Counted from the first letter of the stretch, positions 27,702 to 37,977 are shown. The stretch: DNA of 51,863 nt from an uncultured Eubacteriales bacterium (GCA_900315465.1 OMZF01000081.1:1-51863), one strand, 5' to 3'. The notes: generated by a model from the letters alone, not told the origin. Translations and numbers: made by a program.

Positions 27702-28607
27702 ATGCTAAGAGTTACATTACCGGGTACAGGGGGAATGATGCCCACAAAAGAAAGATGGCTCAGCACATGTATGATAAGCTGTGAGGGACATTCTGTGCTT
27801 ATAGACTGCGGAGAAGGAACTCAGGTCGCAGTAAGATTTGCACAATGCCGCATAAAGCCGATAGATCTTATTTGTATAACACATTTTCATGCCGACCATA
27901 TTTCAGGACTTCCTGGACTTTTGCTTTCAATGGGAAACGAAGGCAGAGTTGAACCTCTCACCATAGCAGGCCCGAAAGGTTTAAAAAAGATCGTGAACAG
28001 TCTTTGTGTAATAACTCCCGCACTTCCGTTTGAAATAAAATTCAGGGAGCTTACAGAGCTTGAGCCATTTGAAGAGGCAGGATTTATCGTAACTCCGTTT
28101 CATTTAAAGCACGGGATAGAGTGTATAGGTTATTCATTCTATCTGCGGAGAATAGGAAAATTTAATGTTGAAAAAGCAAAGGCATTATCTTTGCCCGTTC
28201 ATTTATGGTCAGAGCTTCAGAAAAGCGGAAAAGTATTTTATAAGGATGAATTATACACTTATGATATGGTTTCTGACGGAGAAAGAGAAGGAATAAAGAT
28301 AACATACTGCACAGATACCCGACCAACAGATAAAATATTGGAATATGCTAAAAATTCCGATCTGTTTGTCTGTGAAGGACTTTATTATTCACCTGATAAG
28401 AAAAACAGGGTTGTTGAAACAGGACATATGCTTTATGGTGAGGCGGCACAGCTTGCAAAAAGAGCAGGAGTAAAAAGATTATGGCTCACGCATTTCAGTC
28501 CGGCAGTGGATAAGCCTGAGGAAGGCATAGAGGAAGCAGTGAAAATATTTGAAAAAGCCGAATGCGGTTTTGACGGAAAGACCATAGACCTTGTATTTGA
28601 GGATTAA
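27702..28607 (+). CDS. rnz: Ribonuclease Z
   Basis: A metallo-beta-lactamase endonuclease that trims the 3' ends of tRNA precursors lacking an encoded CCA. The 301-residue protein has the zinc motif HFHADHISG (61-69), an N-terminal LPGTGGMMPTKERW and the later ETGHMLYGEAA and LWLTHFSP segments. Three tandem ATG codons (27696, 27699, 27702) are available; the third lies 7 bases from the GGGGAGG site and gives MLRVTLPG. Its stop overlaps, on the other strand, the stop of feoB. Confidence 0.93.
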   Translation: MLRVTLPGTGGMMPTKERWLSTCMISCEGHSVLIDCGEGTQVAVRFAQCRIKPIDLICITHFHADHISGLPGLLLSMGNEGRVEPLTIAGPKGLKKIVNSLCVITPALPFEIKFRELTELEPFEEAGFIVTPFHLKHGIECIGYSFYLRRIGKFNVEKAKALSLPVHLWSELQKSGKVFYKDELYTYDMVSDGEREGIKITYCTDTRPTDKILEYAKNSDLFVCEGLYYSPDKKNRVVETGHMLYGEAAQLAKRAGVKRLWLTHFSPAVDKPEEGIEEAVKIFEKAECGFDGKTIDLVFED

Positions 28608-30583
28608 AAGCCTATAAGTGACATAATAATGTTAGCTAAAACACAGCATATTATTCCGCATATTGTCGGTATTATAAATGCAAGGATACACATTTTCATA
28701 CTGCCTGTTTCCTTTTTTACTGTTATACATGATGTTGAGCAGGGAAAATGCATAAGGGTAAATAAAACGGTGCATAAAGCTGTTTTGATATTCCAGCCGT
28801 TTGCTGAGAGTATATCAAATATTTGAGTAAAAGAGCCGGTTTCCTCGATAATACTGTTGCTTGTATAGAGCATAAGTATTATAGGGAGAACAATTTCATT
28901 TGCGGGGAAGCCTAAAATAAAAGCAGTGAGTATTACCCCGTCAAGCCCCATAAGCTGTGCAGCAGGGGCAAGGAAACTTGTGATATAATCTGTTAAAGGC
29001 TTATCGTATATATGAATATTTGTAAGCAGCCATATCACAGCACCGGCAGGAGCGGCAACAATAACAGCACGTCCAAGCACGACAGCAGTTTTATCAATAA
29101 CGGAACGGATAAGAGTTTTACCAATTTGAGGTATGCGGTATTCGGGAAGTTCGAGGATGAAGCTGCTGTTTTTTGTTTTAAAAAGTGTAACGGAAAGCAG
29201 CTTTGAAACGGACAGTGAGATCATTATACTGAAAATAATTATTGCCGTAAGGAAAAGAGAACTTATAAATGACCTTGTGACAAACGGAAATGATCCTACG
29301 AAGAATATTGAAACGATACAGATAAGAGTAGGGAATCTGCCGTTGCAAGGCACAAAATTATTTGTAAGTATGGCAATGCTTCTCTGACGGTCACAGCCTA
29401 TTATACGACAGCCCGTTATACCGCATGAATTACAGCCAAATCCCATTAGAGTTGTAAGTCCCTGTTTTCCGTTTGTTCCCGATTTTTTAAAGAAATTATC
29501 AAGGATAAAAGCTACTCTCGGCAGATAACCGAGATCTTCTAAAATAGTAAATAAAGGGAAAAATATAGCCATAGGGGGCAGCATGACCGAAATAACAGTT
29601 GTGAGGGTGAGATAAACACCGTCAACAATAAAACTTATAACATTATCAGGTATATTCGTATTTTCAAGAATATTTCGGAAATTTTTGCCGAGTTCGCTGA
29701 AAAGAAACGAAAGCCATTCTGAAGGATAATTTGCTCCTATTATCGTAAGGAATATTATAAAAGCAAAAAGCAAAAGCATTATAAGTATTCCTGGAAAACG
29801 TGAGCATATTATTTTATCAGCAGTAATTCTTTTTTTATTATAATTTGTGTTACCTGTTTGTACGGACTTTTTATATACTTCTTCCGAAAAGCGAATTCTT
29901 TCGGCTGCTATTTTGCGTGAAATATCTTCGGAATAACTATAAATATCATTTTCTTTTCCCGATGTATTTTCGATCATATGTATTGCCGTGCCTCTTTTTT
30001 TATCTTTGTCTGATAGCAGGGATGATATTTCTTCAATATGTTTTTCGGTATAGTCATCATAATGGAGTTCAAATGAAGAAGACTTGATTTCTCCCTGTAC
30101 AGCGGAAGAAATAGTATCTTTAAGCTCTTCCAGACCATGTTTTTTTCTTGCTTCCGTCATTACAACAGGGATACCGAGTTCTTTTGAAAGAATATCCTTA
30201 TTGATGATTATGTTTTGTTTTTTTGCTTGTTCTGCCATATTAAGACATAAAACAGCATTGTTGCAAAATTCGAGTATCTGAATTATAAGATAAAGATTTT
30301 TTTGCAATGCACACGCATCGGCAACTATTACAATACATTGGTAATCTGTTTTTAATATAGCATTAAGTGCAGCACGTTCATCTCTTGAATCGGTACAAAG
30401 AGAAGTTGTTCCCGGAAGATCTATAATATTATAATAATTATTATTGTGTTTGTAATATCCGGCAGCGGTTTCAACAGTTTTACCGCTCCAGTTGCCTGTG
30501 TGCTGTTTCATACCCGTAAGGGCATTGAAAACGGTGCTTTTTCCGACATTAGGATTACCGGCAAGAAGAATTTTATAGGTCAT
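28604..30583 (-). CDS. feoB: Ferrous iron transport protein B
   Basis: An inner-membrane Fe(II) transporter with an N-terminal GTPase. The 659-residue protein has G1 GNPNVGKST (9-17) and G3 DLPG (55-58), then a helical linker. The membrane core starts near residue 265 and carries the Gate segments (LPPMAIFFPLFTILEDLGY; GFGCNSCGITGCR with several cysteines; VIVAAPAGAVIW). The G4 motif, usually NxxD, reads NMAE (115-118), an Asp-to-Glu change that may affect guanine recognition. feoA overlaps its start by 11 bases. It converges on rnz with overlapping stops. Confidence 0.94.
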   Translation of the reverse strand: MTYKILLAGNPNVGKSTVFNALTGMKQHTGNWSGKTVETAAGYYKHNNNYYNIIDLPGTTSLCTDSRDERAALNAILKTDYQCIVIVADACALQKNLYLIIQILEFCNNAVLCLNMAEQAKKQNIIINKDILSKELGIPVVMTEARKKHGLEELKDTISSAVQGEIKSSSFELHYDDYTEKHIEEISSLLSDKDKKRGTAIHMIENTSGKENDIYSYSEDISRKIAAERIRFSEEVYKKSVQTGNTNYNKKRITADKIICSRFPGILIMLLLFAFIIFLTIIGANYPSEWLSFLFSELGKNFRNILENTNIPDNVISFIVDGVYLTLTTVISVMLPPMAIFFPLFTILEDLGYLPRVAFILDNFFKKSGTNGKQGLTTLMGFGCNSCGITGCRIIGCDRQRSIAILTNNFVPCNGRFPTLICIVSIFFVGSFPFVTRSFISSLFLTAIIIFSIMISLSVSKLLSVTLFKTKNSSFILELPEYRIPQIGKTLIRSVIDKTAVVLGRAVIVAAPAGAVIWLLTNIHIYDKPLTDYITSFLAPAAQLMGLDGVILTAFILGFPANEIVLPIILMLYTSNSIIEETGSFTQIFDILSANGWNIKTALCTVLFTLMHFPCSTSCITVKKETGSMKMCILAFIIPTICGIICCVLANIIMSLIGF

Positions 30584-30824
30584 AGTTATCCTCCGAAATT
30601 ATTATTTGAGCTGAATCTGATGAACGCAGAGCCAGTACAGTATCTTTGAATGAATATGCAGCAGTATCACCGAATGGAGCAGAGAAAAGTGCTGTAATAC
30701 GGCATCCGGAATTAAGACCGAATGATAGAAGTCTTTGTCTGAAAATTCTGTCCTTTGGCAGACTTATAACAATACCCGAATGTCCTGCAGTCAATTTTGA
30801 AAGATCAAAATATTTATTATCCAT
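30573..30824 (-). CDS. feoA: Ferrous iron transport protein A
   Basis: An 83-residue SH3-like protein, KLTAGHSGIVISLPKDRIFRQRLLSFGLNSGC, with the FeoA core and a C-terminal strand LRSSDSAQIII. It modulates FeoB activity. It is transcribed with feoB from the trp-feo divergent region; a perfect TATAAT with a poor -35 lies at 30849-30854 on the minus strand. ACGGAG precedes the ATG. Confidence 0.92.
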   Translation of the reverse strand: MDNKYFDLSKLTAGHSGIVISLPKDRIFRQRLLSFGLNSGCRITALFSAPFGDTAAYSFKDTVLALRSSDSAQIIISEDNYDL

Positions 30825-30949
30825 CTTAATTACTCCGTTTCATGTCTTATTATACTTTTTACTTTCCGTTATGGTGTTTTATTATTATTCTATGTGTAAA
30901 AAAAATAGTTGTTACATTATGAAATGTATATAATTTTTATTTATAAGTA

Positions 30950-30978
30950 TTGACATTGTTTTTGACAGATGATATAAT
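30950..30978 (+). promoter_or_regulatory. trp operon promoter
   Basis: A perfect TTGACA (30950-30955) and a perfect TATAAT (30973-30978), exactly 17 bases apart. It is the best promoter match in the window and directs the T-box leader. Confidence 0.85.
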
Positions 30979-30984
30979 AACGGT

Positions 30985-31273
30985 GTTTTGAATAGTAAAC
31001 CGTTGAAGCGGAGATAAAGGCAGTGATGACTGTACAGAGAGCCTGTGTTGCTGAGAGTCAGGTGAGAAACAAGCTGTCAAATGGGCCGCTGAGGGCGTAG
31101 TCAAACGGAAGCTTCCGGAGTATTCTGCGACGCTGAAGGCAGGCGTAACTTGCCGGGGATATGTTTGTATCCTGCTAAGTGCATGGGTAACCATGAATCA
31201 AGGTGGCACCACGGATATTTATGTAATAGTATTCGTCCTTGACATAGAGAATTTCTATGTCAAGGATTTTTTT
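30985..31273 (+). promoter_or_regulatory. T-box leader (tRNA-Trp sensing)
   Basis: The conserved T-box sequence AAGGTGGCACCACG is at 31200-31213. It is followed by an intrinsic terminator: a perfect 13-base-pair stem (31236-31248 with 31254-31266) and a run of T. Stem I begins near 31003; its base pairs AGCGG with CCGCT, and the bases just before the 3' strand, 31082-31084, are TGG, the tryptophan codon expected in the specifier loop. Uncharged tRNA-Trp would bind specifier and T-box, stabilise the antiterminator and allow transcription of trpE-A. Confidence 0.93.
31236..31273 (+). terminator. T-box attenuator terminator
   Basis: The stem TCCTTGACATAGA with TCTATGTCAAGGA, a 5-base loop, and TTTTTT directly afterwards form the regulated terminator that ends the leader when tRNA-Trp is charged. 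Confidence 0.9.
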
Positions 31274-31293
31274 ATTTTACAGGAGGGTAAAAA

Positions 31294-32760
31294 ATGGAAT
31301 TCAGACCAACAAAAGATGAGATCAGACAAATTGCGGAAACAGGCGAATATGATGTTCTTCCTTTAAGCTGTGAGCTTTTTTCTGATTTCATAACACCGAT
31401 AGAGGCTATGCGTATTCTGAAAAATGTATCGACACATTGTTTTATGCTTGAATCGGCACAGGCTAATGATAAATGGGGAAGATATACATTTTTAGGACTT
31501 GAGCCTAAAATGGAGATAACCTGCATTAACGGAGAGATGAAAGCCGGAGATATTAAAGTAAAGACGGATGATCCGTCACAGTTTCTCAGACAGCTTTTAT
31601 CAGGTTATAAAAGTCCGCATTTCGATTATCTTCCGCCGTTCACAGGAGGGCTTGTGGGATATTTTTCATATGATTATCTGGTGTATAGTGAGCCGCAGGT
31701 GAAACGTGAAACTGAGGACAGTGAAGCATTCAAGGATGTTGACCTGATGCTTTTTGATAAGATAATTGCATTTGATAATGTCAGACAGAAACTTGTACTT
31801 ATCGCCAATATGAAACTCGATGATATTGATGTCGGTTATAATCGTGCAGTAATGGAGCTTACACAGCTTGCGGAACTTCTTCGTAATGGAGAAAAAAAGC
31901 AGGAGCCTCAGAGCAGGCTTTTAAGCGAAGTTAAACCACTGTTTGACAAAGAGCAGTATTGTAATATGGTTGAAAAGGCAAAGAACCATATAAAAGAGGG
32001 AGATATTTTCCAAATAGTTTTGTCAAACAGACTTAGTGCGGAATTTGAGGGAAGTCTGCTTAATACATATCGTGTACTCAGAACAATAAATCCATCACCG
32101 TATATGTTCTATTTTTCGGGAACAGATGTAGAAGTCGCAGGTGCTTCACCTGAAACACTGGTCAAGCTTGAAAACGGTGTACTTCACACATTCCCCCTTG
32201 CCGGTACAAGACCGAGAGGAAAAACGGATAAGGAAGATAAAGAACTTGAAAAAGAACTTCTTTCTGATGAAAAGGAATTGGCAGAGCATAATATGCTTGT
32301 TGACCTTGGCAGAAACGATCTCGGAAAAATAAGCAAATTTGGCACTGTCGAGGTAGAAAAGCTTCATTCTATCGAAAGATATTCCCATGTAATGCATATA
32401 GGTTCAACAGTAAGGGGAATTATCCGTGATGATAAAGATGCATTTGATGCTATAGAAGCCGTACTTCCTGCCGGAACACTTTCGGGAGCACCTAAAATAA
32501 GAGCCTGCCAGCTTATAGGCGAACTTGAAAATAATAAGAGGGGTATATATGGAGGAGCGATAGGATATATAGATTTTGCCGGAAATATGGATACCTGTAT
32601 TGCTATACGAATTGCATATAAGAAAAACGGAAAAGTCTTTGTAAGGAGCGGAGCCGGAATTGTTGCAGATTCTGATCCGGAGAAAGAATATCAGGAGTGC
32701 ATCAATAAGGCAAGGGCAGCGGTAAGGGCGTTGGAGCTTGCACAGGAGGAAGAATTATGA
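31294..32760 (+). CDS. trpE: Anthranilate synthase component I
   Basis: It forms anthranilate from chorismate with ammonia supplied by TrpG. The 488-residue protein has the tryptophan-binding LESA (about 51-54) for feedback inhibition, [17 protein letters not shown], and the chorismate site ending [13 protein letters not shown] and [21 protein letters not shown]. An AGGAGGG site precedes the ATG. It overlaps trpG by 4 bases (ATGA). Confidence 0.97.
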   Translation: MEFRPTKDEIRQIAETGEYDVLPLSCELFSDFITPIEAMRILKNVSTHCFMLESAQANDKWGRYTFLGLEPKMEITCINGEMKAGDIKVKTDDPSQFLRQLLSGYKSPHFDYLPPFTGGLVGYFSYDYLVYSEPQVKRETEDSEAFKDVDLMLFDKIIAFDNVRQKLVLIANMKLDDIDVGYNRAVMELTQLAELLRNGEKKQEPQSRLLSEVKPLFDKEQYCNMVEKAKNHIKEGDIFQIVLSNRLSAEFEGSLLNTYRVLRTINPSPYMFYFSGTDVEVAGASPETLVKLENGVLHTFPLAGTRPRGKTDKEDKELEKELLSDEKELAEHNMLVDLGRNDLGKISKFGTVEVEKLHSIERYSHVMHIGSTVRGIIRDDKDAFDAIEAVLPAGTLSGAPKIRACQLIGELENNKRGIYGGAIGYIDFAGNMDTCIAIRIAYKKNGKVFVRSGAGIVADSDPEKEYQECINKARAAVRALELAQEEEL

Positions 32761-33329
32761 TATTACTGATAGATAATTATGACAGCTTTTCATATAATTT
32801 ATACCAGCTTATCGGAAGTATTGATCCGGATATAAAGGTAATAAGGAATGACGAGCTTACAGTTGAAGAGATAAGAGAACTTAATCCCGAAAGGATAATA
32901 CTTTCTCCCGGTCCCGGCAGACCAGAAAATGCAGGAGTAATAACAGAGGTTGCAAAAGAACTCGGAAAGGATACACCAATACTCGGAGTTTGCCTCGGAC
33001 ATCAAGCAATATGTCAGGCTTTTGGTGCAGTTATAACATATGCATCACAGCTTATGCATGGAAAGCAGTCAGAGGCAGCATTATCTACAGATACACCGCT
33101 TTTTTCGGGGTGCAGTAAAAAAACACTTGTAGCACGTTATCATTCACTTGCGGCGGATAAAAATACAATTCCCGATTGTCTTACGGTCACAGCGGAAACA
33201 ACAGTCGGAGAGATAATGGCAGTACAGCATAAGGAATATCCTATTTTTGGTGTACAATTTCATCCCGAATCAATTATGACACCCGAAGGTGCAAAAATGC
33301 TTGATAACTTTATCAATTATAAAAAATGA
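32757..33329 (+). CDS. trpG: Anthranilate synthase component II (glutamine amidotransferase)
   Basis: A 190-residue class-I amidotransferase that feeds ammonia to TrpE. The catalytic triad is visible: Cys79 in GVCLGHQ, and His169 and Glu171 in QFHPES. In some Firmicutes the same subunit also serves folate synthesis (PabA); no pab genes are in the window. It is coupled to trpE and followed by trpD after 15 bases. Confidence 0.96.
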   Translation: MILLIDNYDSFSYNLYQLIGSIDPDIKVIRNDELTVEEIRELNPERIILSPGPGRPENAGVITEVAKELGKDTPILGVCLGHQAICQAFGAVITYASQLMHGKQSEAALSTDTPLFSGCSKKTLVARYHSLAADKNTIPDCLTVTAETTVGEIMAVQHKEYPIFGVQFHPESIMTPEGAKMLDNFINYKK

Positions 33330-33344
33330 AAGGATTGAACTGAA

Positions 33345-34373
33345 ATGATTAAAGAAGCTATTGTAAAAATTGTCAACAAAGAAGATCTCACTTATGACGA
33401 GGCATATGCAGTCATGAACGAGATAATGAGCGGAGAAACAACTCCCACACAGAACGCTGCATTTCTTTCAGCACTTTCGACCAAAAGTGCAAAGGCAGAA
33501 ACAACAGCAGAAATATCGGGCTGTGCAGCAGCTATGAGAGATCATGCAACAAAGGTTGAAACAGGTATGGATGTACTTGAAATTGTAGGTACAGGCGGAG
33601 ATAATGCACATAGTTTCAATATTTCTACAACATCTGCACTCGTAACAGCAGCAGGTGGAGTTAAGGTAGCAAAGCATGGTAATCGTGCGGCATCCTCAAA
33701 ATGCGGAACAGCAGATTGTCTTGAAGCACTTGGTATAAATATAGAACAAAGTCCGAAAAGATGTGTAGAACTTCTTAATGAAGTAGGAATGTGTTTTTTC
33801 TTTGCTCAGAAATATCATACGTCAATGAAATATGTAGGAGCAATACGCAAGGAATTAGGTTTTAGAACTGTATTCAATATTCTCGGGCCTCTCACAAATC
33901 CTGCCACACCTACTATGCAGCTTTTAGGAGTATATGACGAATATCTTGTTGAGCCTCTTGCACAGGTGCTTATCGATCTTGGAGTAAAAAGAGGAATGGT
34001 AGTTTACGGTACAGATAAGCTTGACGAAATTTCCCTGAGTTCCCCCACAAAAGTTTGTGAGATAAATAACGGCTGGTTCAAGACTTATACTATCACTCCT
34101 GAACAGTTCGGTTTTGAGACCTGTACAAAAGATGAGCTTGTGGGAGGTACACCCGAAGAAAATGCCGCTATAACACGTTCTATTTTAAGCGGAGAAAAAG
34201 GAGTACGCAGAAATGCTGTGCTTATGAATGCCGGAGCAGCACTTTATATTGCAGGCAAGGCAGACAGTATGCAGGGAGGAATCAACCTTGCAGCCAAGCT
34301 TATTGATTCGGGCAAAGCAATGGAAACGCTTAATAAGTTTATCGAGGTCAGCAACAGACCGGAGGAAGTATAA
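33345..34373 (+). CDS. trpD: Anthranilate phosphoribosyltransferase
   Basis: It transfers the phosphoribosyl group of PRPP to anthranilate. The 342-residue protein contains [17 protein letters not shown] (about 82-98), the PRPP-binding loop, [21 protein letters not shown], and [15 protein letters not shown]. Its stop TAA shares one base with the trpC start. AAAGGA precedes the ATG. Confidence 0.97.
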   Translation: MIKEAIVKIVNKEDLTYDEAYAVMNEIMSGETTPTQNAAFLSALSTKSAKAETTAEISGCAAAMRDHATKVETGMDVLEIVGTGGDNAHSFNISTTSALVTAAGGVKVAKHGNRAASSKCGTADCLEALGINIEQSPKRCVELLNEVGMCFFFAQKYHTSMKYVGAIRKELGFRTVFNILGPLTNPATPTMQLLGVYDEYLVEPLAQVLIDLGVKRGMVVYGTDKLDEISLSSPTKVCEINNGWFKTYTITPEQFGFETCTKDELVGGTPEENAAITRSILSGEKGVRRNAVLMNAGAALYIAGKADSMQGGINLAAKLIDSGKAMETLNKFIEVSNRPEEV

Positions 34374-35155
34374 TGAATATACTTGATAAACTTGCCGAAC
34401 ACGCAAAAGAACGCTGTGAGATATCGAAACGTGATCTATCTTTGAATGAGATCAAAAATAAAGCTTTTCAGCTGCCGAAAGGAGACGGCAGTTTTGAAAA
34501 GGCATTAAGAAAGCCGGAAATATCATTTATATGCGAATGTAAAAAAGCATCTCCGTCAAAAGGCATAATTGCAGAAGATTTTCCGTATTTAAAAATTGCA
34601 AAGGAATATGAGGAAGCAGGAGCGGACTGTATATCTGTACTTACCGAACCGAAATGGTTTTTAGGAAGTGATGAATATCTTGAGCAGATAGCAAAGTCAG
34701 TTTCAATTCCGTGTCTGAGGAAAGATTTTACAGTAGACGAGTATATGATATATCAGGCAAAATTGCTGGGGGCATCAGCGGTACTGCTAATTTGTGCGAT
34801 ACTCAGCGAGGAACAGATAAAGGAATATCTGTCTGTTTGTGGTGAACTTGGCTTGTCGGCACTTGTTGAAGCACATGATGAAAATGAAGTTGATAAGGCT
34901 TTAAAAACCGGTGCGTCAATTATAGGAGTAAATAACAGAGATCTCAGGAATTTTTCAGTTGATACCGGTAACAGCTGCAAACTGCGTGAGCTTATTCCGT
35001 CAGATATAGTTTTTGTATCCGAAAGCGGTATCAAGAATGCCGAAGATATTTCTGTTTTAAGAAAATCTGGAGTTGATGCTGTTCTGATAGGAGAAGCTTT
35101 AATGAAAGCCGATGACAAGAAATCAAAACTTCAGAAACTGAAGGGGAATTTATGA
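34373..35155 (+). CDS. trpC: Indole-3-glycerol phosphate synthase
   Basis: A TIM-barrel enzyme that closes the indole ring. The 260-residue protein has the phosphate-binding ECKKASPSKG (about 53-62, with the catalytic lysine), SVLTEPKWFLGS, CLRKDFTVDEY, and GVNNRDL. The GGAGG site lies within trpD. It overlaps trpF by 4 bases. Not fused to TrpF, unlike in some enteric bacteria. Confidence 0.97.
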   Translation: MNILDKLAEHAKERCEISKRDLSLNEIKNKAFQLPKGDGSFEKALRKPEISFICECKKASPSKGIIAEDFPYLKIAKEYEEAGADCISVLTEPKWFLGSDEYLEQIAKSVSIPCLRKDFTVDEYMIYQAKLLGASAVLLICAILSEEQIKEYLSVCGELGLSALVEAHDENEVDKALKTGASIIGVNNRDLRNFSVDTGNSCKLRELIPSDIVFVSESGIKNAEDISVLRKSGVDAVLIGEALMKADDKKSKLQKLKGNL

Positions 35156-35760
35156 CAAAGGTAAAAATGTGCGGTATTAAAAGGGAAGAAGATATATTTG
35201 CAGTAAATGAAATAAGACCGGATTATATAGGCTTTATTTTTTTTGCAAAAAGTAAAAGATATGTTTCTCCAAAACAGGCTGATATTTTAAAGAAATTACT
35301 TGACAAAAATATAAAGACAGTCGGAGTATTTGTGGATGAAGATATAAATACTGTTGCAAAACTTCTGAATTGTGGTACAATAGATGTTGCACAGCTTCAT
35401 GGAAATGAAGATGATGAATATATCATTAGATTAAAAGCTGAAACGAACAAACCCATAATCAAAGCCTTTCGCATACTCTCAGAGCAGGATGCGGAATATG
35501 CACAAAAGAGCATAGCTGATATGATACTGCTTGATGCAGGAGCAGGCGATGGAAAGGTCTTTGACTGGTCACTTGTGCAGAAAGTGAAAAGACCATATTT
35601 TCTGGCAGGAGGACTTAATCCCGAAAATGTAAGGGATGCACTGCAAAAAATTCACCCCTATGCTCTTGACGTAAGTTCAGGAATAGAAACAGGTGGGCTC
35701 AAGGATGCAGAAAAAATGAAAATATTTATGGATATTGTGAGAAAGGAAGAAAAAGAATGA
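35152..35760 (+). CDS. trpF: Phosphoribosylanthranilate isomerase
   Basis: A 202-residue TIM barrel catalysing the Amadori rearrangement. The catalytic cysteine lies in [11 protein letters not shown] (Cys6), and the aspartate in [14 protein letters not shown]. The terminal LDVSSGIE binds phosphate. Short overlaps on both sides indicate strict coupling with trpC and trpB. Confidence 0.95.
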   Translation: MTKVKMCGIKREEDIFAVNEIRPDYIGFIFFAKSKRYVSPKQADILKKLLDKNIKTVGVFVDEDINTVAKLLNCGTIDVAQLHGNEDDEYIIRLKAETNKPIIKAFRILSEQDAEYAQKSIADMILLDAGAGDGKVFDWSLVQKVKRPYFLAGGLNPENVRDALQKIHPYALDVSSGIETGGLKDAEKMKIFMDIVRKEEKE

Positions 35761-36947
35761 CAAATCTTAACGGACGTTTTGGAATTCACGGCGGACAGTA
35801 TATTCCCGAAACACTTATGAATGCCGTAACAGAGCTTGAGGAAGCATATAATAAGTATAAGGATGATCCTGATTTTTGCATGGAACTTGAAACACTTTTC
35901 AACGATTATGCAGGCAGACCTTCACTTCTTTATTATGCGGAGAATATGTCAAAAGATCTTGGAGGGGCAAAGATTTATCTCAAAAGAGAAGACCTTAATC
36001 ATACGGGGGCACATAAGATAAATAATGTACTCGGTCAGGCATTGCTTGCAAAGAAGATGGGCAAGACAAGACTTATTGCAGAAACAGGTGCAGGACAGCA
36101 TGGTGTTGCTACAGCAACGGCAGCGGCACTTATGGGTATGGAATGTGTGGTATTCATGGGTGAAGAGGACACAAAAAGACAGGCACTTAATGTATACAGA
36201 ATGAAACTTCTGGGTGCCGATGTAATTCCGGTAAAAACCGGTACAGCAACACTGAAAGATGCTGTTTCCGAGGCTATGCGTGAATGGACAAAAAGAATTG
36301 ACGACACACATTATTGTCTTGGTTCTGTAATGGGGCCGCATCCTTTTCCTACAATAGTCCGTGATTTTCAGGCTGTAATATCAAAGGAGATAAAACAGCA
36401 GATGCTCGCAAAAGAGGGCAGACTTCCGGATGCAGTAATTGCCTGTGTAGGCGGAGGCTCAAATGCGATAGGCAGTTTTTATCATTTCATAGAGGATAAA
36501 GATGTAAGACTTATCGGTTGTGAAGCAGCGGGCAGAGGTATAGATACATTTGAAACAGCGGCTACTATCTCTACAGGGAAACTTGGTATTTTTCACGGAA
36601 TGAAATCATATTTCTGTCAGGACGATCACGGACAGATAGCACCTGTATATTCGATCTCTGCAGGACTTGACTATCCGGGAGTAGGGCCTGAACACGCATA
36701 TCTTTATGATACGGGCAGAGCAGAATATACAGCTATAACGGATGATGAAGCGGTAAATGCATTTGAGTATCTTTCAAAGAAAGAGGGAATAATCCCTGCA
36801 ATAGAATCATCCCATGCAGTTGCATATGCAATGAAGCTTGCCCCGACACTTGATAAAGATAAGATAATAGTAATAACTATCTCAGGCAGAGGCGATAAGG
36901 ATTGTGCTGCTATCGCACGTTATAAAGGAGTGGACATTTATGACTAA
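35757..36947 (+). CDS. trpB: Tryptophan synthase beta chain
   Basis: A PLP enzyme that joins indole and serine. The 396-residue protein is a standard TrpB1. The PLP lysine is Lys87 in HTGAHKINN, and GGGSNAIG holds the PLP phosphate. Ammonium/substrate segment [10 protein letters not shown] is present. Its 3' end overlaps the trpA start by 8 bases. Confidence 0.97.
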   Translation: MTNLNGRFGIHGGQYIPETLMNAVTELEEAYNKYKDDPDFCMELETLFNDYAGRPSLLYYAENMSKDLGGAKIYLKREDLNHTGAHKINNVLGQALLAKKMGKTRLIAETGAGQHGVATATAAALMGMECVVFMGEEDTKRQALNVYRMKLLGADVIPVKTGTATLKDAVSEAMREWTKRIDDTHYCLGSVMGPHPFPTIVRDFQAVISKEIKQQMLAKEGRLPDAVIACVGGGSNAIGSFYHFIEDKDVRLIGCEAAGRGIDTFETAATISTGKLGIFHGMKSYFCQDDHGQIAPVYSISAGLDYPGVGPEHAYLYDTGRAEYTAITDDEAVNAFEYLSKKEGIIPAIESSHAVAYAMKLAPTLDKDKIIVITISGRGDKDCAAIARYKGVDIYD

Positions 36948-37713
36948 GATACATAAGGCTTTTGAAAACGGAAAGGCATTTATACCGTTTATAACCTGCG
37001 GAGATCCCGATCTTGAAACAACAAAGGAAATTGTAAAGGCTGCCGCTGAAAACGGAGCAGATCTTATTGAGCTTGGAATACCATTTTCCGATCCCACAGC
37101 AGAAGGCCCTGTCATTCAGGGAGCTAATATCAGGGCTTTGAAAGGCGGAGTAAATACCGATAAGATATTTGACCTTGTGAGAGAATTAAGAAAAGAGATA
37201 ACAATACCTCTCGTATTTATGACTTATGCGAATGTAGTTTTTTCATACGATGCGGATAAGTTTATAAAAACCTGTTCAGAGGTTGGAATTGACGGACTTA
37301 TACTTCCCGATATACCGTTTGAGGAAAAGGAAGAATTTCTTCCGATATGCCATAAATACGATGTAGCACTTATTTCACTTATAGCTCCGACATCCGATAA
37401 GAGGGTGGGTATGATAGCAAAAGAGGCAGAGGGATTTATATATCTTGTATCAAGCCTTGGAGTAACAGGTGTAAGGAGTGAGATAAACAGCGATTTATCT
37501 TCTATAGTTAAAGTAATAAGAGAAAATACAGACGTTCCCTGTGCCATAGGATTCGGTATATCTACACCTCAGCAAGCATACGATATGGCGGCACTCTCAG
37601 ACGGTGCGATAGTCGGTTCTGCAATAATAAAAATTATCGAAAAATACGGTAAAGATGCACCTAAATATGTTGGAGCGTATGTACGTTCAATGAAAGACGC
37701 TGCAAATTCATAA
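36940..37713 (+). CDS. trpA: Tryptophan synthase alpha chain
   Basis: It cleaves indole-3-glycerol phosphate and channels indole to TrpB. With the ATG at 36940 (AAAGGAG 9 bases upstream) it has 257 residues starting [12 protein letters not shown]; a longer frame within trpB lacks such support. The catalytic Glu is Glu44 in [13 protein letters not shown]; the position of the second catalytic aspartate reads Glu (Glu55), as I believe it does in many clostridial enzymes. The C-terminal [10 protein letters not shown] binds phosphate. It is the last gene before the terminator. Confidence 0.96.
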   Translation: MTKIHKAFENGKAFIPFITCGDPDLETTKEIVKAAAENGADLIELGIPFSDPTAEGPVIQGANIRALKGGVNTDKIFDLVRELRKEITIPLVFMTYANVVFSYDADKFIKTCSEVGIDGLILPDIPFEEKEEFLPICHKYDVALISLIAPTSDKRVGMIAKEAEGFIYLVSSLGVTGVRSEINSDLSSIVKVIRENTDVPCAIGFGISTPQQAYDMAALSDGAIVGSAIIKIIEKYGKDAPKYVGAYVRSMKDAANS

Positions 37714-37724
37714 TATAATACTGA

Positions 37725-37769
37725 TTCCCCATTGTTATGTAAGATTATACAGACAGTGGGGAATTTTTT
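37725..37769 (+). terminator. trp operon terminator
   Basis: TTCCCCATTG (37725-37734) pairs with CAGTGGGGAA (37754-37763), followed by TTTTTT. It lies 11 bases after the trpA stop. Confidence 0.88.
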
Positions 37770-37791
37770 GTACATTGTATATTTTTTGCTC

Positions 37792-37820
37792 TTGAATAAA
37801 AGTATTGTATGAAGTAAAAT
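37792..37820 (+). promoter_or_regulatory. Promoter of the 39-codon LRR-cap ORF
   Basis: TTGAAT (37792-37797) and TAAAAT (37815-37820) with a 17-base spacer, 37 bases before the small ORF. Confidence 0.55.
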
Positions 37821-37857
37821 CATTGTACAGGAGATTTAACGAACAGGAGGATTAAAA

Positions 37858-37977
37858 ATGTCTTTTGATATTTTGTATGATGTACTCAAGAAGTATGAAT
37901 ATGATGACGGAGTGAAAGATGTTGTCATTCCCTATGGAGTAAGAAGTATGGATTCTATGTATGGACTTAAGTTTTAG
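37858..37977 (+). CDS. 39-residue LRR-cap-like small ORF, probable remnant
   Basis: This ORF has a very good GGAGG site 8 bases before the ATG. The protein, MSFDILYDVLKKYEYDDGV then KDVVIPYGVRSMDSMYGLKF, resembles the N-terminus of the LRR protein at 41083 (MGFEIFCDKYLMGY then YDVIIPDGVETIEQQAF): the same M-x-F-[DE]-I start and the first DVxIPxGV repeat strand. It stops inside the first repeat. It could be the 5' remnant of a second LRR gene or a genuine small protein. It lies between its own promoter and that of the VWA gene. Confidence 0.6.
   Translation: MSFDILYDVLKKYEYDDGVKDVVIPYGVRSMDSMYGLKF

Noticed and set aside
30849-30877. Possible feoA promoter and Fur box on the minus strand
   Set aside because: TATAAT is perfect, but the -35 (ACACCA) is poor, and no sequence close to the Fur consensus was found. 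It is mentioned only under feoA.
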